Shown: one piece after another, positions 19,309-27,401 of the stretch | Layout: each line of letters opens with the position of its first letter | Position numbering within the stretch: the first letter of the stretch is position 1 | Assembly: GCF_001436395.1 (NCBI RefSeq) | Contig: NZ_AZGJ01000012.1 | Location: forward strand, 1-47,545 | Direction of reading: 5' to 3' | Length of the DNA stretch: 47,545 nucleotides | Source of the DNA: Secundilactobacillus malefermentans DSM 5705 = KCTC 3548 | Lineage (GTDB): Bacteria; Bacillota; Bacilli; Lactobacillales; Lactobacillaceae | Program-made: the position numbers and the translations under genes | The notes under the pieces: model-generated | What the model was told of the DNA's origin: nothing | Database searches by the model: none | What the model saw: the letters and a program-made list of their open reading frames with translations, nothing else

Positions 19309-20709
19309 CTATTTTTTATTTAACGTACTGTGTCTTGACCCGTACGTAAAGTAAATAACGAGACCAAACAAGAACCAGATTGATGAAACAATCCAAGTAT
19401 CCAGCGGTAATTGTGACAGCATGAAGATGCACAATCCGGCTGAAACGATTGGAAGGACCGGATAAAACGGTACTTTAAATCCGCCCGTGTTATCAATATC
19501 TTTTCGCTTTCTAAGTGGAATAATTCCAATGGAAATGAAGGTGAACGCAATCAGTGTTCCGATGTTCACAAGTTGCGTTAAACGGTCCAATGAGACCAAG
19601 CCACCCATGATTGCAATGACAATGGTAACCGCCGCTAAACTTACCTGTGGTGTCCGATGTTTCTTTTCAATTTTTCCGAGGGCCTTTGGTAGTAGACCAT
19701 CTCGGCCAATTGAGTAAATTAATCGTGATGAACTGAAGATCATTGAAACCATCATCGTGAACATCCCGGCTAAGGCGCCAATGGAAATAATACCAGCAGC
19801 CCAGTTTTGGTGAACTAACTGAAGTGCAAATGACACTGGATCGGAAACGTTTAACTTAGTATATGACGTCATTCCAGTCAAAACACCTGCGACTGCAATA
19901 TACAAAATGGTACAAATGATAAGCGTTCCAATAATCCCAAACGGCATGTTTTTCTTCGGGTTCTTGACTTCAGCAGCTGACGCCGAGACGACATCGAAGC
20001 CTAAATAGGCATAGAACACTAACGAAGCTCCTTTTAAGACCCCGTGGGTTCCATAAGGTAGAAATGGACTCCAGTTACTTGGGCGAACGTAGAAGAGGCC
20101 GACAATGATGAAAAGGAAAATAATCAGAATTTTAATAATAACAATCATGTTGTTAACCGCAATCGATGTTTTGGCACCTTTTGAAATAATGAAACTAACA
20201 AATAGAACAATCACAATCGCAAATAAATTGAAGTATGTCCCATGGGCAGGATCAAAAGGTCCAGTTAGCGCCTTGGGGATGGAGATTCCAAATCCGCGTA
20301 AGAATGACAGAAAATAAGCCGACCAACCCGTCGAAACTGCCGCAACTGCTAGCATGTACTCCAAGATTAATGCCCAGCCTAAAATCCAGCCAATCACTTC
20401 ACCAAACACGATATTTCCGTATGAATAGGCACTCCCGGCAACCGGAATGGAAGACGAAAATTCAGCATAACACATCGCTGCAAACGCGCAGACAATCGTG
20501 GCCAAAATAAATGAAAGGACAATTCCTGGGCCACTATATAAAGCTGCCACAGTTCCAGGAAGAATAAAAATACCCGTCCCAATAACTGCCCCAACCCCTA
20601 GCATAACGAGGTCTTTACCATCCATTGTTTTTTCCAATTGCGCATCCTTCAATAGGTACCTATCCAGACTCTCTTTTTTAAAATACCTACCAATTCCACC
20701 TGAACTCAT
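19309..20709 (-). CDS. APC-family amino-acid permease (cationic amino-acid transporter type)
   Basis: A 466-aa permease with about 12 membrane helices. Helix 1 has the family signature GVGAVIGTGIFILPG (about 37-51); later features are YAEFSSSIPVAGSAYSY, and SAAEVKNPKKNMPFGI after helix 6, typical of the CAT/YfnA subgroup (TC 2.A.3.3). Substrate is not certain; this subgroup includes cationic and broad-range transporters. ATG behind AAGGAGG. The upstream leader (20751-21001) has its own promoter, two tiny ORFs and an intrinsic terminator about 45 nt before the ATG, so expression is probably attenuated. Confidence 0.93.
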   Translation of the reverse strand: MSSGGIGRYFKKESLDRYLLKDAQLEKTMDGKDLVMLGVGAVIGTGIFILPGTVAALYSGPGIVLSFILATIVCAFAAMCYAEFSSSIPVAGSAYSYGNIVFGEVIGWILGWALILEYMLAVAAVSTGWSAYFLSFLRGFGISIPKALTGPFDPAHGTYFNLFAIVIVLFVSFIISKGAKTSIAVNNMIVIIKILIIFLFIIVGLFYVRPSNWSPFLPYGTHGVLKGASLVFYAYLGFDVVSASAAEVKNPKKNMPFGIIGTLIICTILYIAVAGVLTGMTSYTKLNVSDPVSFALQLVHQNWAAGIISIGALAGMFTMMVSMIFSSSRLIYSIGRDGLLPKALGKIEKKHRTPQVSLAAVTIVIAIMGGLVSLDRLTQLVNIGTLIAFTFISIGIIPLRKRKDIDNTGGFKVPFYPVLPIVSAGLCIFMLSQLPLDTWIVSSIWFLFGLVIYFTYGSRHSTLNKK

Positions 20710-20750
20710 ATAATTTCCTCCTTAATAATTAAAACGAGAACCGATTCGAT

Positions 20751-20831
20751 GAAAAAGAAAAACGCACCGGTCTTAAGCACCGATGCGTCCACCGGAAAGA
20801 CCGCTACGCATATGCCTAGCCATCTTCCGGT
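20751..20831 (-). promoter_or_regulatory. Attenuator hairpins in the permease leader
   Basis: Terminator: CGCATCGGT (20787-20779) pairs with ACCGGTGCG (20771-20763), then TTTTTCTTTTT on the minus strand. Just upstream a second hairpin spans 20831-20791 (ACCGGAAGA with TCTTTCCGGT, inner GCTA/TAGC). A 7-nt segment of its 3' arm, CGGTCTT (20803-20797), is perfectly complementary to AAGACCG (20774-20768) of the terminator loop and 3' arm, so an alternative antiterminator fold is possible. The two structures are mutually exclusive, as in classical attenuation. Confidence 0.75.
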
Positions 20832-20847
20832 CAATCGAGAATTCCAT
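20773..20847 (-). CDS. Leader ORF 2 of the permease (24 aa, Arg-rich)
   Basis: ATG at 20845-20847 with AGAGAGGAA about 10 nt upstream. The peptide begins MEFSIDRKMARHMRS and ends GGRIGA; it has four Arg (CGG, AGG, CGT, CGC) in 24 residues. Its coding sequence runs through the first hairpin, and its TAA stop lies in the terminator loop, so ribosome position would control which hairpin forms. It is too short for database recognition; translation is inferred from the ribosome site and placement. Confidence 0.6.
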   Translation of the reverse strand: MEFSIDRKMARHMRSGLSGGRIGA

Positions 20848-20863
20848 GTTAACAGATTCCTCT

Positions 20864-20941
20864 CTAACTGACCTTCAGAACGCTAGGCCCGTTAAAGAAG
20901 AAACCGGATAATCGTTTAGTTTGACGATTAATTAATAACAT
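20864..20941 (-). CDS. Leader ORF 1 of the permease (25 aa)
   Basis: ATG at 20939-20941 with GAGAGGAG 6 nt upstream. The peptide begins MLLINRQTKRLSG, has a triple Phe (residues 14-16) and ends VLKVS. Its TAG stop overlaps the ribosome site of leader ORF 2 (TAGAGAGGAA), suggesting coupling. No known peptide family recognised. Confidence 0.55.
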   Translation of the reverse strand: MLLINRQTKRLSGFFFNGPSVLKVS

Positions 20942-20972
20942 TAAAATTCTCCTCTCATTTGATATTGACAAT

Positions 20973-21001
20973 ATTCTAACCTAAATTTCATCTTAGTGCA
21001 A
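20973..21001 (-). promoter_or_regulatory. Promoter of the permease leader transcript
   Basis: -35 TTGCAC (20996-21001), 17-nt spacer, -10 TAGAAT (20973-20978). The start site near 20966 places leader ORF 1 about 25 nt from the 5' end and gives a leader of about 255 nt before the permease ATG. Confidence 0.75.
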
Positions 21002-21002
21002 G

Positions 21003-21356
21003 TTAAATTGAAGTCACTATCATCGAAATAACGATGAGTGTAACCCCCACTATTAAACAAAAGCGGGCATACTTATTAATGATAATTGGCCCATTTTTAA
21101 GTGAACCGACACTTTTAACTTCGATTTTTTTATCTTTGAGATCCTCTTCTCCTCGTTTTTTGAAGCGAAACCATCCCGCAAATAAGTGGGCTTTTTCCAC
21201 AACGAAGAAAGCTGCTCCAACTAAGAAGACTAATCCAATCATGAACCAAATATTACCAACCACAATCAGTGGAACAAAAACGAGCGCTAACACGCCAACT
21301 AGCAAAATAAGTCCTAACGTGTATAGGCTGCTTTTGTTTTTTTTTAAAAATGTCAT
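21003..21356 (-). CDS. Small membrane protein, DUF3899-like
   Basis: A 117-aa protein with three membrane segments (about 10-30, 35-57 and 95-115) and a Lys-rich cytoplasmic loop (FKKRGEEDLKDKKIEVK). The pattern resembles DUF3899 proteins of lactobacilli; function unknown. ATG with GAGGTGTG upstream. It follows prs after a terminator, and the permease promoter -35 box ends right at its stop codon. Confidence 0.75.
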   Translation of the reverse strand: MTFLKKNKSSLYTLGLILLVGVLALVFVPLIVVGNIWFMIGLVFLVGAAFFVVEKAHLFAGWFRFKKRGEEDLKDKKIEVKSVGSLKNGPIIINKYARFCLIVGVTLIVISMIVTSI

Positions 21357-21372
21357 CTCACACCTCGGTAAT

Positions 21373-21402
21373 AAAAAGCGGTTTGAATATATTATTCAAA
21401 CC
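21373..21402 (-). terminator. Terminator of prs
   Basis: GGTTTGAATA pairs with TATTCAAACC (21380-21389, 21393-21402), then GC and five T residues on the minus strand. Confidence 0.9.
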
Positions 21403-21414
21403 AGCCTCTAAATT

Positions 21415-22395
21415 TTACTTATTTATAACGTTGAAACGATTCTTGAACAGTGGGCTAACTGGCTTATTTTCATGAATTCGTTTGATTGCAGCTCCCATTA
21501 ATGGTCCAACAGAAATTTGGTGAATCTTATCAATCAACTTTTCTTTTGGTAATTGAATTGAATCCGTCACAACTAATTCCTTAATTGGCGATGCTTGAAT
21601 CCGCTCAATGGCAGGACCCGACAACACTGGATGCGTACAACTTGCGTAAACTTCTGTTGCACCAGCATCAATTAGTGCTTGGGCACCTAAAGTAATGGTC
21701 CCTGCAGTATCAATCATGTCGTCAATCATGATACAACGTTTGCCCTTTACGTCACCAATAATATTCATAACTTTTGCAACGTTCGCTTTTGGTCGCCGCT
21801 TATCAATAATCGCAATTGGCGTCTTCAAAAATTCAGCAAGTGCACGGGCTCGTGTAACGCCACCATGATCAGGTGAAACCACAACCGCGTTTTCATCCAA
21901 ATGATGGTTAATAAAGTAATCGGCAAGCAAAGGTGCCCCCATCATGTGGTCAACTGGGACGTCAAAGAATCCCTGAATCTGAGCGGCATGCAAATCTAAA
22001 GCAACGACTCGGGAAATCCCCGCTTTTTCAAGCATATTGGCAACGAGTTTTGCTGTAATTGGTTCTCGTGACCGGGCTTTTCGATCTTGTCGTGCATAAC
22101 CATAATACGGAATAACAACGTTAATGGTTGCGGCACTAGCTCTTCTAAGCGCATCAATCATAATCAAAAGTTCCATTAGATTATCATTTACTGGTGCAGA
22201 TGTTGATTGGATCACATAGACGTGGCAACCACGAATACTTTCTTCGATGTTAATCCGGATTTCACCGTCACTAAAACGGTCAACGGATGTTTTCCCTAAT
22301 TCAACTCCGACTTCGTCAGCAATTTTCTGAGCTAACGGACGGTTAGAATTCAATGCAAATATCTTCAGCGTTGGGTCAAAATATTTTTCTGACAT
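21415..22395 (-). CDS. prs: Ribose-phosphate pyrophosphokinase (PRPP synthetase)
   Basis: Makes PRPP from ribose 5-phosphate and ATP for purine, pyrimidine and NAD synthesis. Motifs: [26 protein letters not shown](A) ATP flag, [17 protein letters not shown] with the metal His, and the PRPP loop [11 protein letters not shown]. 326 aa from the ATG at 22393-22395, which has TTGGAGGATC upstream; the in-frame extension to 22425 is rejected. Downstream of glmU and purR, the standard Firmicutes order. Confidence 0.97.
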   Translation of the reverse strand: MSEKYFDPTLKIFALNSNRPLAQKIADEVGVELGKTSVDRFSDGEIRINIEESIRGCHVYVIQSTSAPVNDNLMELLIMIDALRRASAATINVVIPYYGYARQDRKARSREPITAKLVANMLEKAGISRVVALDLHAAQIQGFFDVPVDHMMGAPLLADYFINHHLDENAVVVSPDHGGVTRARALAEFLKTPIAIIDKRRPKANVAKVMNIIGDVKGKRCIMIDDMIDTAGTITLGAQALIDAGATEVYASCTHPVLSGPAIERIQASPIKELVVTDSIQLPKEKLIDKIHQISVGPLMGAAIKRIHENKPVSPLFKNRFNVINK

Positions 22396-22467
22396 AAGAT
22401 CCTCCAAGGACTTTTTCTGCTTCAATTCTATTCTATTCTACAAGTAAAAATCAAGTCTTACTTCTTG

Positions 22468-23847
22468 TTATTCCTCGCCGCGATACGGCAATTTTTGATA
22501 GTAATTTGGTTTATTCGTTTGGCGAGCTCTGGCAATTGCCATATCATACTTGGCAATCTTGTCGGTAATGGTTGATCCAGCAGCAATAAATGAATGATCT
22601 GCAACTTCAAGGGGTGCGATTAAATTGGAATTGCTCCCAATAAATGCATCGTCGCCCACCGTTGTCGTACTCTTGTGAGCACCATCATAATTAACAAACA
22701 CCACACCACAGCCAACATTAATGTTCTTCCCTAGCTCAGCGTTGCCAACGTACGTCAAATGACCAACCTTCGTGCCATCGCCAATATGGGACTTCTTAAC
22801 TTCTACAAAATTTCCTAAATGGACTTTTTTGCCAATTTGAGATTCTGGACGTAAATGACTCATCGGTCCAATATTGCTGTCATCCGCCATTTCGGATCCT
22901 TCAATGAATGAAGATGTTACCTTGACCCGATCGTGGAGAATTGAATCATGGATTTCAGAATGAGCCCCGATAAAACAATCTTCACCAATAACCGTGTTTC
23001 CCTTCAATAAAACACCTGGTTCAACAATTGTATCTGCACCAACTTTAACGTTGATGTCGATGTAGGTATCTTCAGGGTTAATCAAGGTAACACCATTACG
23101 CATGTGCTTTTCGTTAATTCGGCGCTGCATGATTTTGTTGGCCTTAGCCAACGCAACTCGGTCATTCACACCCATTGATTCATCAAAATCAGCCATTTGA
23201 TAAGCAGCAACCGTGGCTTTTTGACCCTTCAAAATCTCAATCACATCAGTTAGGTAGTACTCACCCTGGGCGTTATCGTTAGTCGTTTCGTGCAGGGCTT
23301 TGAATAGCGCTTGATTATCAAATACATAAACTCCGGTATTGATCTCGTCAATTTCTTGTTCAGCCTCAGTTGCATCCTTTTGCTCAACTATTTTTTCGAC
23401 AATGCCCAGTTTATTCCGAACAATTCGACCATAGCCAGTTGGATCAGGGGCAATTGACGTCAGGACCGTGGCAACCGCCTTTTTGGCATCGTGATAGTCA
23501 AAGAGGTTTTGTAACGTCTCGGCGGTGAATAATGGGGTATCTCCACTAATAACCAGCGTCGTACCAGTCGTGTTGCCCAATAATTTTTCAGTCTGAAGAA
23601 CTGCGTGTCCCGTTCCAAGTTGTTTATCTTGAAGAACGTACTCACTCCGGTCCCCTAAAGTATTTCTAACGTCATCTGCACCAAAACCAACAACCGTCAC
23701 TATTTTATCCATTCCGGTTTTTTCAACCTCAGTTAAAACGTGTTCAACCATTGGTAACCCACACACTTGATGCAAAACCTTATATAGTTTTGACTTCATT
23801 CGTGTGCCTTTTCCAGCTGCTAAAATAATGGTATTTCTTGTACTCAT
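22468..23847 (-). CDS. glmU: Bifunctional GlcNAc-1-P uridyltransferase / GlcN-1-P acetyltransferase
   Basis: Makes UDP-GlcNAc for wall synthesis. N-terminal nucleotidyltransferase domain begins [21 protein letters not shown] and contains ISGDTPL and the metal Asp; the C-terminal left-handed beta-helix from about residue 250 has hexapeptide repeats and the acetyl-transfer region [23 protein letters not shown]. 459 aa, standard. ATG at 23845-23847 with GGGAGTC upstream; a TTG one codon earlier is possible. Confidence 0.97.
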   Translation of the reverse strand: MSTRNTIILAAGKGTRMKSKLYKVLHQVCGLPMVEHVLTEVEKTGMDKIVTVVGFGADDVRNTLGDRSEYVLQDKQLGTGHAVLQTEKLLGNTTGTTLVISGDTPLFTAETLQNLFDYHDAKKAVATVLTSIAPDPTGYGRIVRNKLGIVEKIVEQKDATEAEQEIDEINTGVYVFDNQALFKALHETTNDNAQGEYYLTDVIEILKGQKATVAAYQMADFDESMGVNDRVALAKANKIMQRRINEKHMRNGVTLINPEDTYIDINVKVGADTIVEPGVLLKGNTVIGEDCFIGAHSEIHDSILHDRVKVTSSFIEGSEMADDSNIGPMSHLRPESQIGKKVHLGNFVEVKKSHIGDGTKVGHLTYVGNAELGKNINVGCGVVFVNYDGAHKSTTTVGDDAFIGSNSNLIAPLEVADHSFIAAGSTITDKIAKYDMAIARARQTNKPNYYQKLPYRGEE

Positions 23848-23879
23848 CAAAATTGACTCCCTAACTATTTATTTAATAA

Positions 23880-24701
23880 TTAATCTGTAAATATTTTTTC
23901 GAGGTAATTACCAGCCGTTACATTGACTTGCTCGTCCTCTGTACCGACCGTCAGCAATGAAGTATACCCTTCAACCACTCGATCACCAGTTAAAGCACCC
24001 TCAGCAAATACGGAGATTCCAACAACGGTTGAATCAAACTCCTTTACAAGGGACTGCATTCCCCGAACGGTTCCGCCCGGTTTCATATAATCATCAACAA
24101 CCAAAACTTTTGAGCCTGGTTTTAAGCTTCGTTTTGAAAGTGCCATTTTTTCGATTCGATTGCTCGATCCGGAAACGTAATTCACACTCACCGTTGAACC
24201 TTCAGTAATTTGAGAATCATGTCGAACAATGACAAATGGAACGTTTAGGTACGACGCAACACTTTGCGCAATCGGAATGCCCTTTGTTGCAACTGTCATA
24301 ACGGCATCAACGGTGCCATCTTGATACTCAGAAGCGATAATTCGGCCAACTTGTCTTAAAATATCTGGTCTGCCAAGTAAATCTGACATGTAAACATAGC
24401 CGCCTGGTAAGAACCGACTTTGCTCTGATAATGATGACGCCATCTGCTTCACAAATTGCTCGGCTTCTTGCTTAGAGATACTAGGAATAAACCTTGCACC
24501 ACCCGCAGCTCCGGGAACTGTCTCCAGTATGCCGGTTCCTCGCTCATGAAATGTGCGTTTTAAAATTGTTAAATCTTCACTGATTGATGACTTTGCTGAA
24601 TCAAATCTTCTTGCAAAGTAAGTCAATGAAATCAATGTATGTGGTCGTTCTAACAGGTATCTTGTCATATCGATTAGCCGATCACTTCTTCGTACTTTCA
24701 C
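23880..24701 (-). CDS. purR: Purine operon repressor PurR
   Basis: PRPP-responsive repressor with an N-terminal winged helix (VKVRRSDRLIDMTRYLL...SAKSSISEDLTILK) and a C-terminal phosphoribosyltransferase-like domain with the PRPP loop VLVVDDYMKPGGT. 273 aa from the GTG at 24699-24701, which has GAGGTGG 6 nt upstream and fits the family N-terminus; five extra codons to a TTG are rejected. A PurBox-like site lies at 24759-24771. It precedes glmU and prs; unusually, ispE is separated from it by a metal ABC transporter. Confidence 0.95.
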   Translation of the reverse strand: MKVRRSDRLIDMTRYLLERPHTLISLTYFARRFDSAKSSISEDLTILKRTFHERGTGILETVPGAAGGARFIPSISKQEAEQFVKQMASSLSEQSRFLPGGYVYMSDLLGRPDILRQVGRIIASEYQDGTVDAVMTVATKGIPIAQSVASYLNVPFVIVRHDSQITEGSTVSVNYVSGSSNRIEKMALSKRSLKPGSKVLVVDDYMKPGGTVRGMQSLVKEFDSTVVGISVFAEGALTGDRVVEGYTSLLTVGTEDEQVNVTAGNYLEKIFTD

Positions 24702-24758
24702 CGTTTTCCACCTCAAATAAATATCTTTCCGTTTTACTACCTGGTTAATAATATCATA

Positions 24759-24771
24759 AATGTTCGGGTTT
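24759..24771 (-). promoter_or_regulatory. PurBox-like site upstream of purR
   Basis: The minus strand reads AAACCCGAACATT, 12 of 13 positions of the PurBox consensus AWWWCCGAACWWT. It lies 58 nt before the purR GTG and next to TATGAT/TATTAT -10 candidates, as expected for autoregulation. A second inverted box was not found. Confidence 0.6.
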
Positions 24772-24831
24772 TACCGATTCAATGCAGAATTTAACTGATA
24801 AATTTATGAACTCTTAGCTTTTTACCACAAA

Positions 24832-24868
24832 ATAAAAAGCGCCCGTTTCAAAAAGAAACCGAGTCGCT
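24832..24868 (-). terminator. Terminator of the metal ABC transporter operon
   Basis: On the minus strand AGCGACTCGGTTTC pairs imperfectly with GAAACGGGCGCT across a T5 loop, followed by TTTTTATTTT. Confidence 0.85.
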
Positions 24869-24871
24869 CAT

Positions 24872-25669
24872 TTAGACAGATTTTTGACTTCCCTGCGTGA
24901 GAAGTGCACCGAAATAGAATAATGCCTCAATTGTTGCAATAAAAAAACTAACCGGCAAATTGGTGACATAGCTTAGGTAAAGACCCAACCACACCCCAAT
25001 TAACGCAATAATGACCGCGAGCAGCATCATCCCGCCAACCGTTCTCGCAAAGTACTTTGCCACGGCAGCCGGAATTGTCAGCAGAATAAAGATTAATAGT
25101 GAGCCAACAATTTGTGCCGCAACGCTGACTGAAAAGGCAAGTAAAATTAGGAATACAATGGATAAAATTTGTTTATTGACTCCCTTTACTTGCGCCCCCA
25201 CTGGATCAAATGAATCAAATTTTAAATATCTAAAAATGACAAAAATAACCGCCAGAACCACGATGGACAGCAGACTAATTTGCCAAACATCAGCGCGACT
25301 AATGCCAATAACGCTCCCAAAGAGGATATTCGTCGCATAACTCGCATTTTTATTTGAAAGGGAGAGAAACAGAATCCCCAAACCAATAAACAGGGCTGAA
25401 ATTGCACTGATGACGTTTTCGCGTCGCGCAGGCTTCACGCTCAATTGCCCCACGATGATTGAGCTAACAGTCGTGAACAAGAGCATCCCGTTCAAAGGTG
25501 GCCAACTCATGAATACCCCAAATGAGGCCCCCGCAAAACCAATTTCTGACAGAGTATGGGTTAAGAATGACATATTTCTGGCAATGACGAATACGCCAAT
25601 AATGCCACACAGAATTGCGATAACTGTTGCCGCTAAATAAGCATTTTGCATGAATTCAAAATTAAACAT
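24872..25669 (-). CDS. Metal (probably zinc) ABC transporter permease
   Basis: A 265-aa ABC-3 family permease (ZnuB/AdcB/MntB-type) with about eight membrane helices; typical stretches are MSFLTHTLSEIGFAGASFGV near residue 35 and SLLIFILLTIPAAVAKYFAR near 190. Its ATG overlaps the ATPase stop by 8 nt, so it is translationally coupled. Last gene of the three-gene operon before a terminator. Zinc rather than manganese is inferred from the Zur-like operator upstream. Confidence 0.92.
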   Translation of the reverse strand: MFNFEFMQNAYLAATVIAILCGIIGVFVIARNMSFLTHTLSEIGFAGASFGVFMSWPPLNGMLLFTTVSSIIVGQLSVKPARRENVISAISALFIGLGILFLSLSNKNASYATNILFGSVIGISRADVWQISLLSIVVLAVIFVIFRYLKFDSFDPVGAQVKGVNKQILSIVFLILLAFSVSVAAQIVGSLLIFILLTIPAAVAKYFARTVGGMMLLAVIIALIGVWLGLYLSYVTNLPVSFFIATIEALFYFGALLTQGSQKSV

Positions 25670-26372
25670 GGCTTTCCATCATCCCCCAAACTTTATCATT
25701 CGTCAGCTCGTCAATATTGCCACTGACGTATGTTCCCGGTGCCAACAACAAAAATTTTGACGCGTACTTTTTTGCTAGGGCAATATCATGAGTGACGAAG
25801 ATAACCGTCACCTGTAACTTTTGGTTAATCTCTTCTACCAAATTCAATAATTCATTTTTACTGACGGGATCCAAACTAGCGGTTGATTCATCCAAAATCA
25901 AAAGATCAGGTTCCTCCACCAGTGCCTGTGCTAAATAGGCCTTTTGCTTTTCCCCACCGGAAGCCTGTCCCATTGGTCGATTGGCAAGATCCTGAAGTCC
26001 TGTATGAACCAGCATATCATTAACCCGTTTGCGCTCACTTCGACTTAGCCAGGGAAGCTTGAAACCAGTTAAGTTAAGGCCAACAAAATCGCGAATGGAT
26101 AGTGGATACTCCGAATCAATATTTCTAAACTGAGGGACATACCCAATATTAACCGCATGGGCGCTGGGAAAGTAGTCCACATTGCCCTTTAAGGGTTTCA
26201 GCTGGCGCAAGATGGTTCGCATGAGGGTTGTTTTGCCAACCCCATTTTCACCAACAATACTTAAGAAGTCGCCCTGATTGATGGTGAAGTTTAAATCCTT
26301 TAAAACGGGTGACTCCGCATCGTTATATCCAGCGGTTAAATGATTAATTTGTAAAATTGGTTCACTCACCAC
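25662..26372 (-). CDS. Metal (probably zinc) ABC transporter ATP-binding protein
   Basis: ABC ATPase with Walker A GENGVGKTT, signature SGGEKQKAYLAQAL, Walker B LLILDESTASLD and switch His in VTHDIAL. The start is a GTG at 26370-26372 (followed by a second GTG) with CAGGAGGTC upstream; the ORF extension to 26396 is rejected. It overlaps the binding-protein stop by 11 nt. Confidence 0.93.
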   Translation of the reverse strand: MVSEPILQINHLTAGYNDAESPVLKDLNFTINQGDFLSIVGENGVGKTTLMRTILRQLKPLKGNVDYFPSAHAVNIGYVPQFRNIDSEYPLSIRDFVGLNLTGFKLPWLSRSERKRVNDMLVHTGLQDLANRPMGQASGGEKQKAYLAQALVEEPDLLILDESTASLDPVSKNELLNLVEEINQKLQVTVIFVTHDIALAKKYASKFLLLAPGTYVSGNIDELTNDKVWGMMESHV

Positions 26373-27276
26373 GCTTGACCTCCTGACTGTTTTCAACTTG
26401 CTTATATTGACTTTCCATCCACTCTACATAACTTTTCCGAGCCGGCATGGTTTCCGTCACCTTCACAACGGGAATTCCAACTTGCTTGGCAAGCTTAGCA
26501 ATATTCTTAACCTCTGAGCTTGAGTTTTGGGTATTTTCAATAAAAAACGCAATTTTGTGATTCTTAATCTGATTTTCTAGTTGGCGAATATCCTTAGGCG
26601 ATGGATCGCTACCCTCTTCAATTGCCTCCGAAAAGTGTGTATCACTGACCCGATAGCCCATTGCTGCTAAAGAATCATTAAAAACGGGCTCACTCACAGC
26701 GACACTGGTCTGCAACCGGTTTTGTTTAATCCGCTTAAGTTGATTTTGCAGCGGCATTAATTCAGACAGGTATTTTTTTAACCGTTTTTCATAGTAAGAC
26801 CGATTATTCGGATCTTGTTTACTAAATTTCTCAGTTAACTCCTTCGCCAACTTGGGCATCAGTGATGGGGCGTACCAAACGTGTGGATTCTGCCCATTTT
26901 GACGTTTCATGATCATTGACCCTACCGTTATCTTTTGAGCAACAGACTTATCATTTGCCTGTTCCAAACGCGTCATCCAATCATCATAACCAAGCCCGTT
27001 TGCAATAATAAAATCCGCATTCGACACCAGCTTTGCATCCGATATTTCTGGTTCATAATCTTCTGCATCCACACTATCACTGCGAATAATTGAGGTGACC
27101 GTCCCCTTATTCCCTAAAATTGCCTTTGCCGTTTCACCGTAAAAGTCAAGACTGCTAACGACGGTAATTCCGTGGGAAGCTTCCTTCTGTTCTGATTTAG
27201 TAGCGCAACCACTCAGTATAAAGAGTAAAAGGCCGTCAAAAAAAATAAGCGTTAAATTTCTTTTCAGTTTTTTCAT
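26362..27276 (-). CDS. Metal-binding lipoprotein of ABC transporter (ZnuA/AdcA-like)
   Basis: A 304-aa cluster A-I substrate-binding lipoprotein. Signal peptide with lipobox LSGC (Cys about residue 24) and mature domain with NPHVWYAPSL carrying a metal His. The first ligand motif, usually DPHEYEP, reads DAEDYEP here, so the His is replaced by Glu; the third region SEPVFND and a final acidic ligand are present. No His-rich loop of the kind found in zinc-specific ZnuA. ATG at 27276 with AAAGGAA upstream. First gene of an operon controlled by a Zur-like palindrome. Confidence 0.9.
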   Translation of the reverse strand: MKKLKRNLTLIFFDGLLLFILSGCATKSEQKEASHGITVVSSLDFYGETAKAILGNKGTVTSIIRSDSVDAEDYEPEISDAKLVSNADFIIANGLGYDDWMTRLEQANDKSVAQKITVGSMIMKRQNGQNPHVWYAPSLMPKLAKELTEKFSKQDPNNRSYYEKRLKKYLSELMPLQNQLKRIKQNRLQTSVAVSEPVFNDSLAAMGYRVSDTHFSEAIEEGSDPSPKDIRQLENQIKNHKIAFFIENTQNSSSEVKNIAKLAKQVGIPVVKVTETMPARKSYVEWMESQYKQVENSQEVKRGE

Positions 27277-27302
27277 CAAAAATTCCTTTGCATTAAAAAT
27301 TG

Positions 27303-27325
27303 TAAAAAGTAATGATTACTGTTTA
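27303..27325 (-). promoter_or_regulatory. Zur-like operator of the metal ABC operon
   Basis: A 23-bp palindrome with one mismatched pair, core AGTAATGATTACT, matching the GTAATNATTAC core of the Firmicutes Zur box. It lies directly after the -10 element and would block transcription when zinc is sufficient. Confidence 0.75.
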
Positions 27326-27353
27326 AGTTTAAAGTAAAACGATTAATTGTCAA
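27326..27353 (-). promoter_or_regulatory. Promoter of the metal ABC operon
   Basis: Perfect -35 TTGACA (27348-27353), 16-nt spacer and -10 TAAACT (27326-27331) on the minus strand. Confidence 0.68.
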
Positions 27354-27365
27354 GAAAAATTTGCA

Positions 27366-27401
27366 AAAAATAACTGCCTTCGTTTTCCGAAAGACAGTTA
27401 T
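27366..27401 (-). terminator. Terminator of ispE
   Basis: ATAACTG pairs with CAGTTAT (27395-27401, 27370-27376), with inner CTTTCG/CGAAGG pairing and six T residues following on the minus strand; the stem includes the ispE stop codon. Confidence 0.88.

Noticed and set aside
20751-20941. T-box or lysine riboswitch ahead of the permease
   Set aside because: The GGTGG in the sequence is not followed by the ACCGCG-type T-box motif, and lysine or SAM core motifs are missing.
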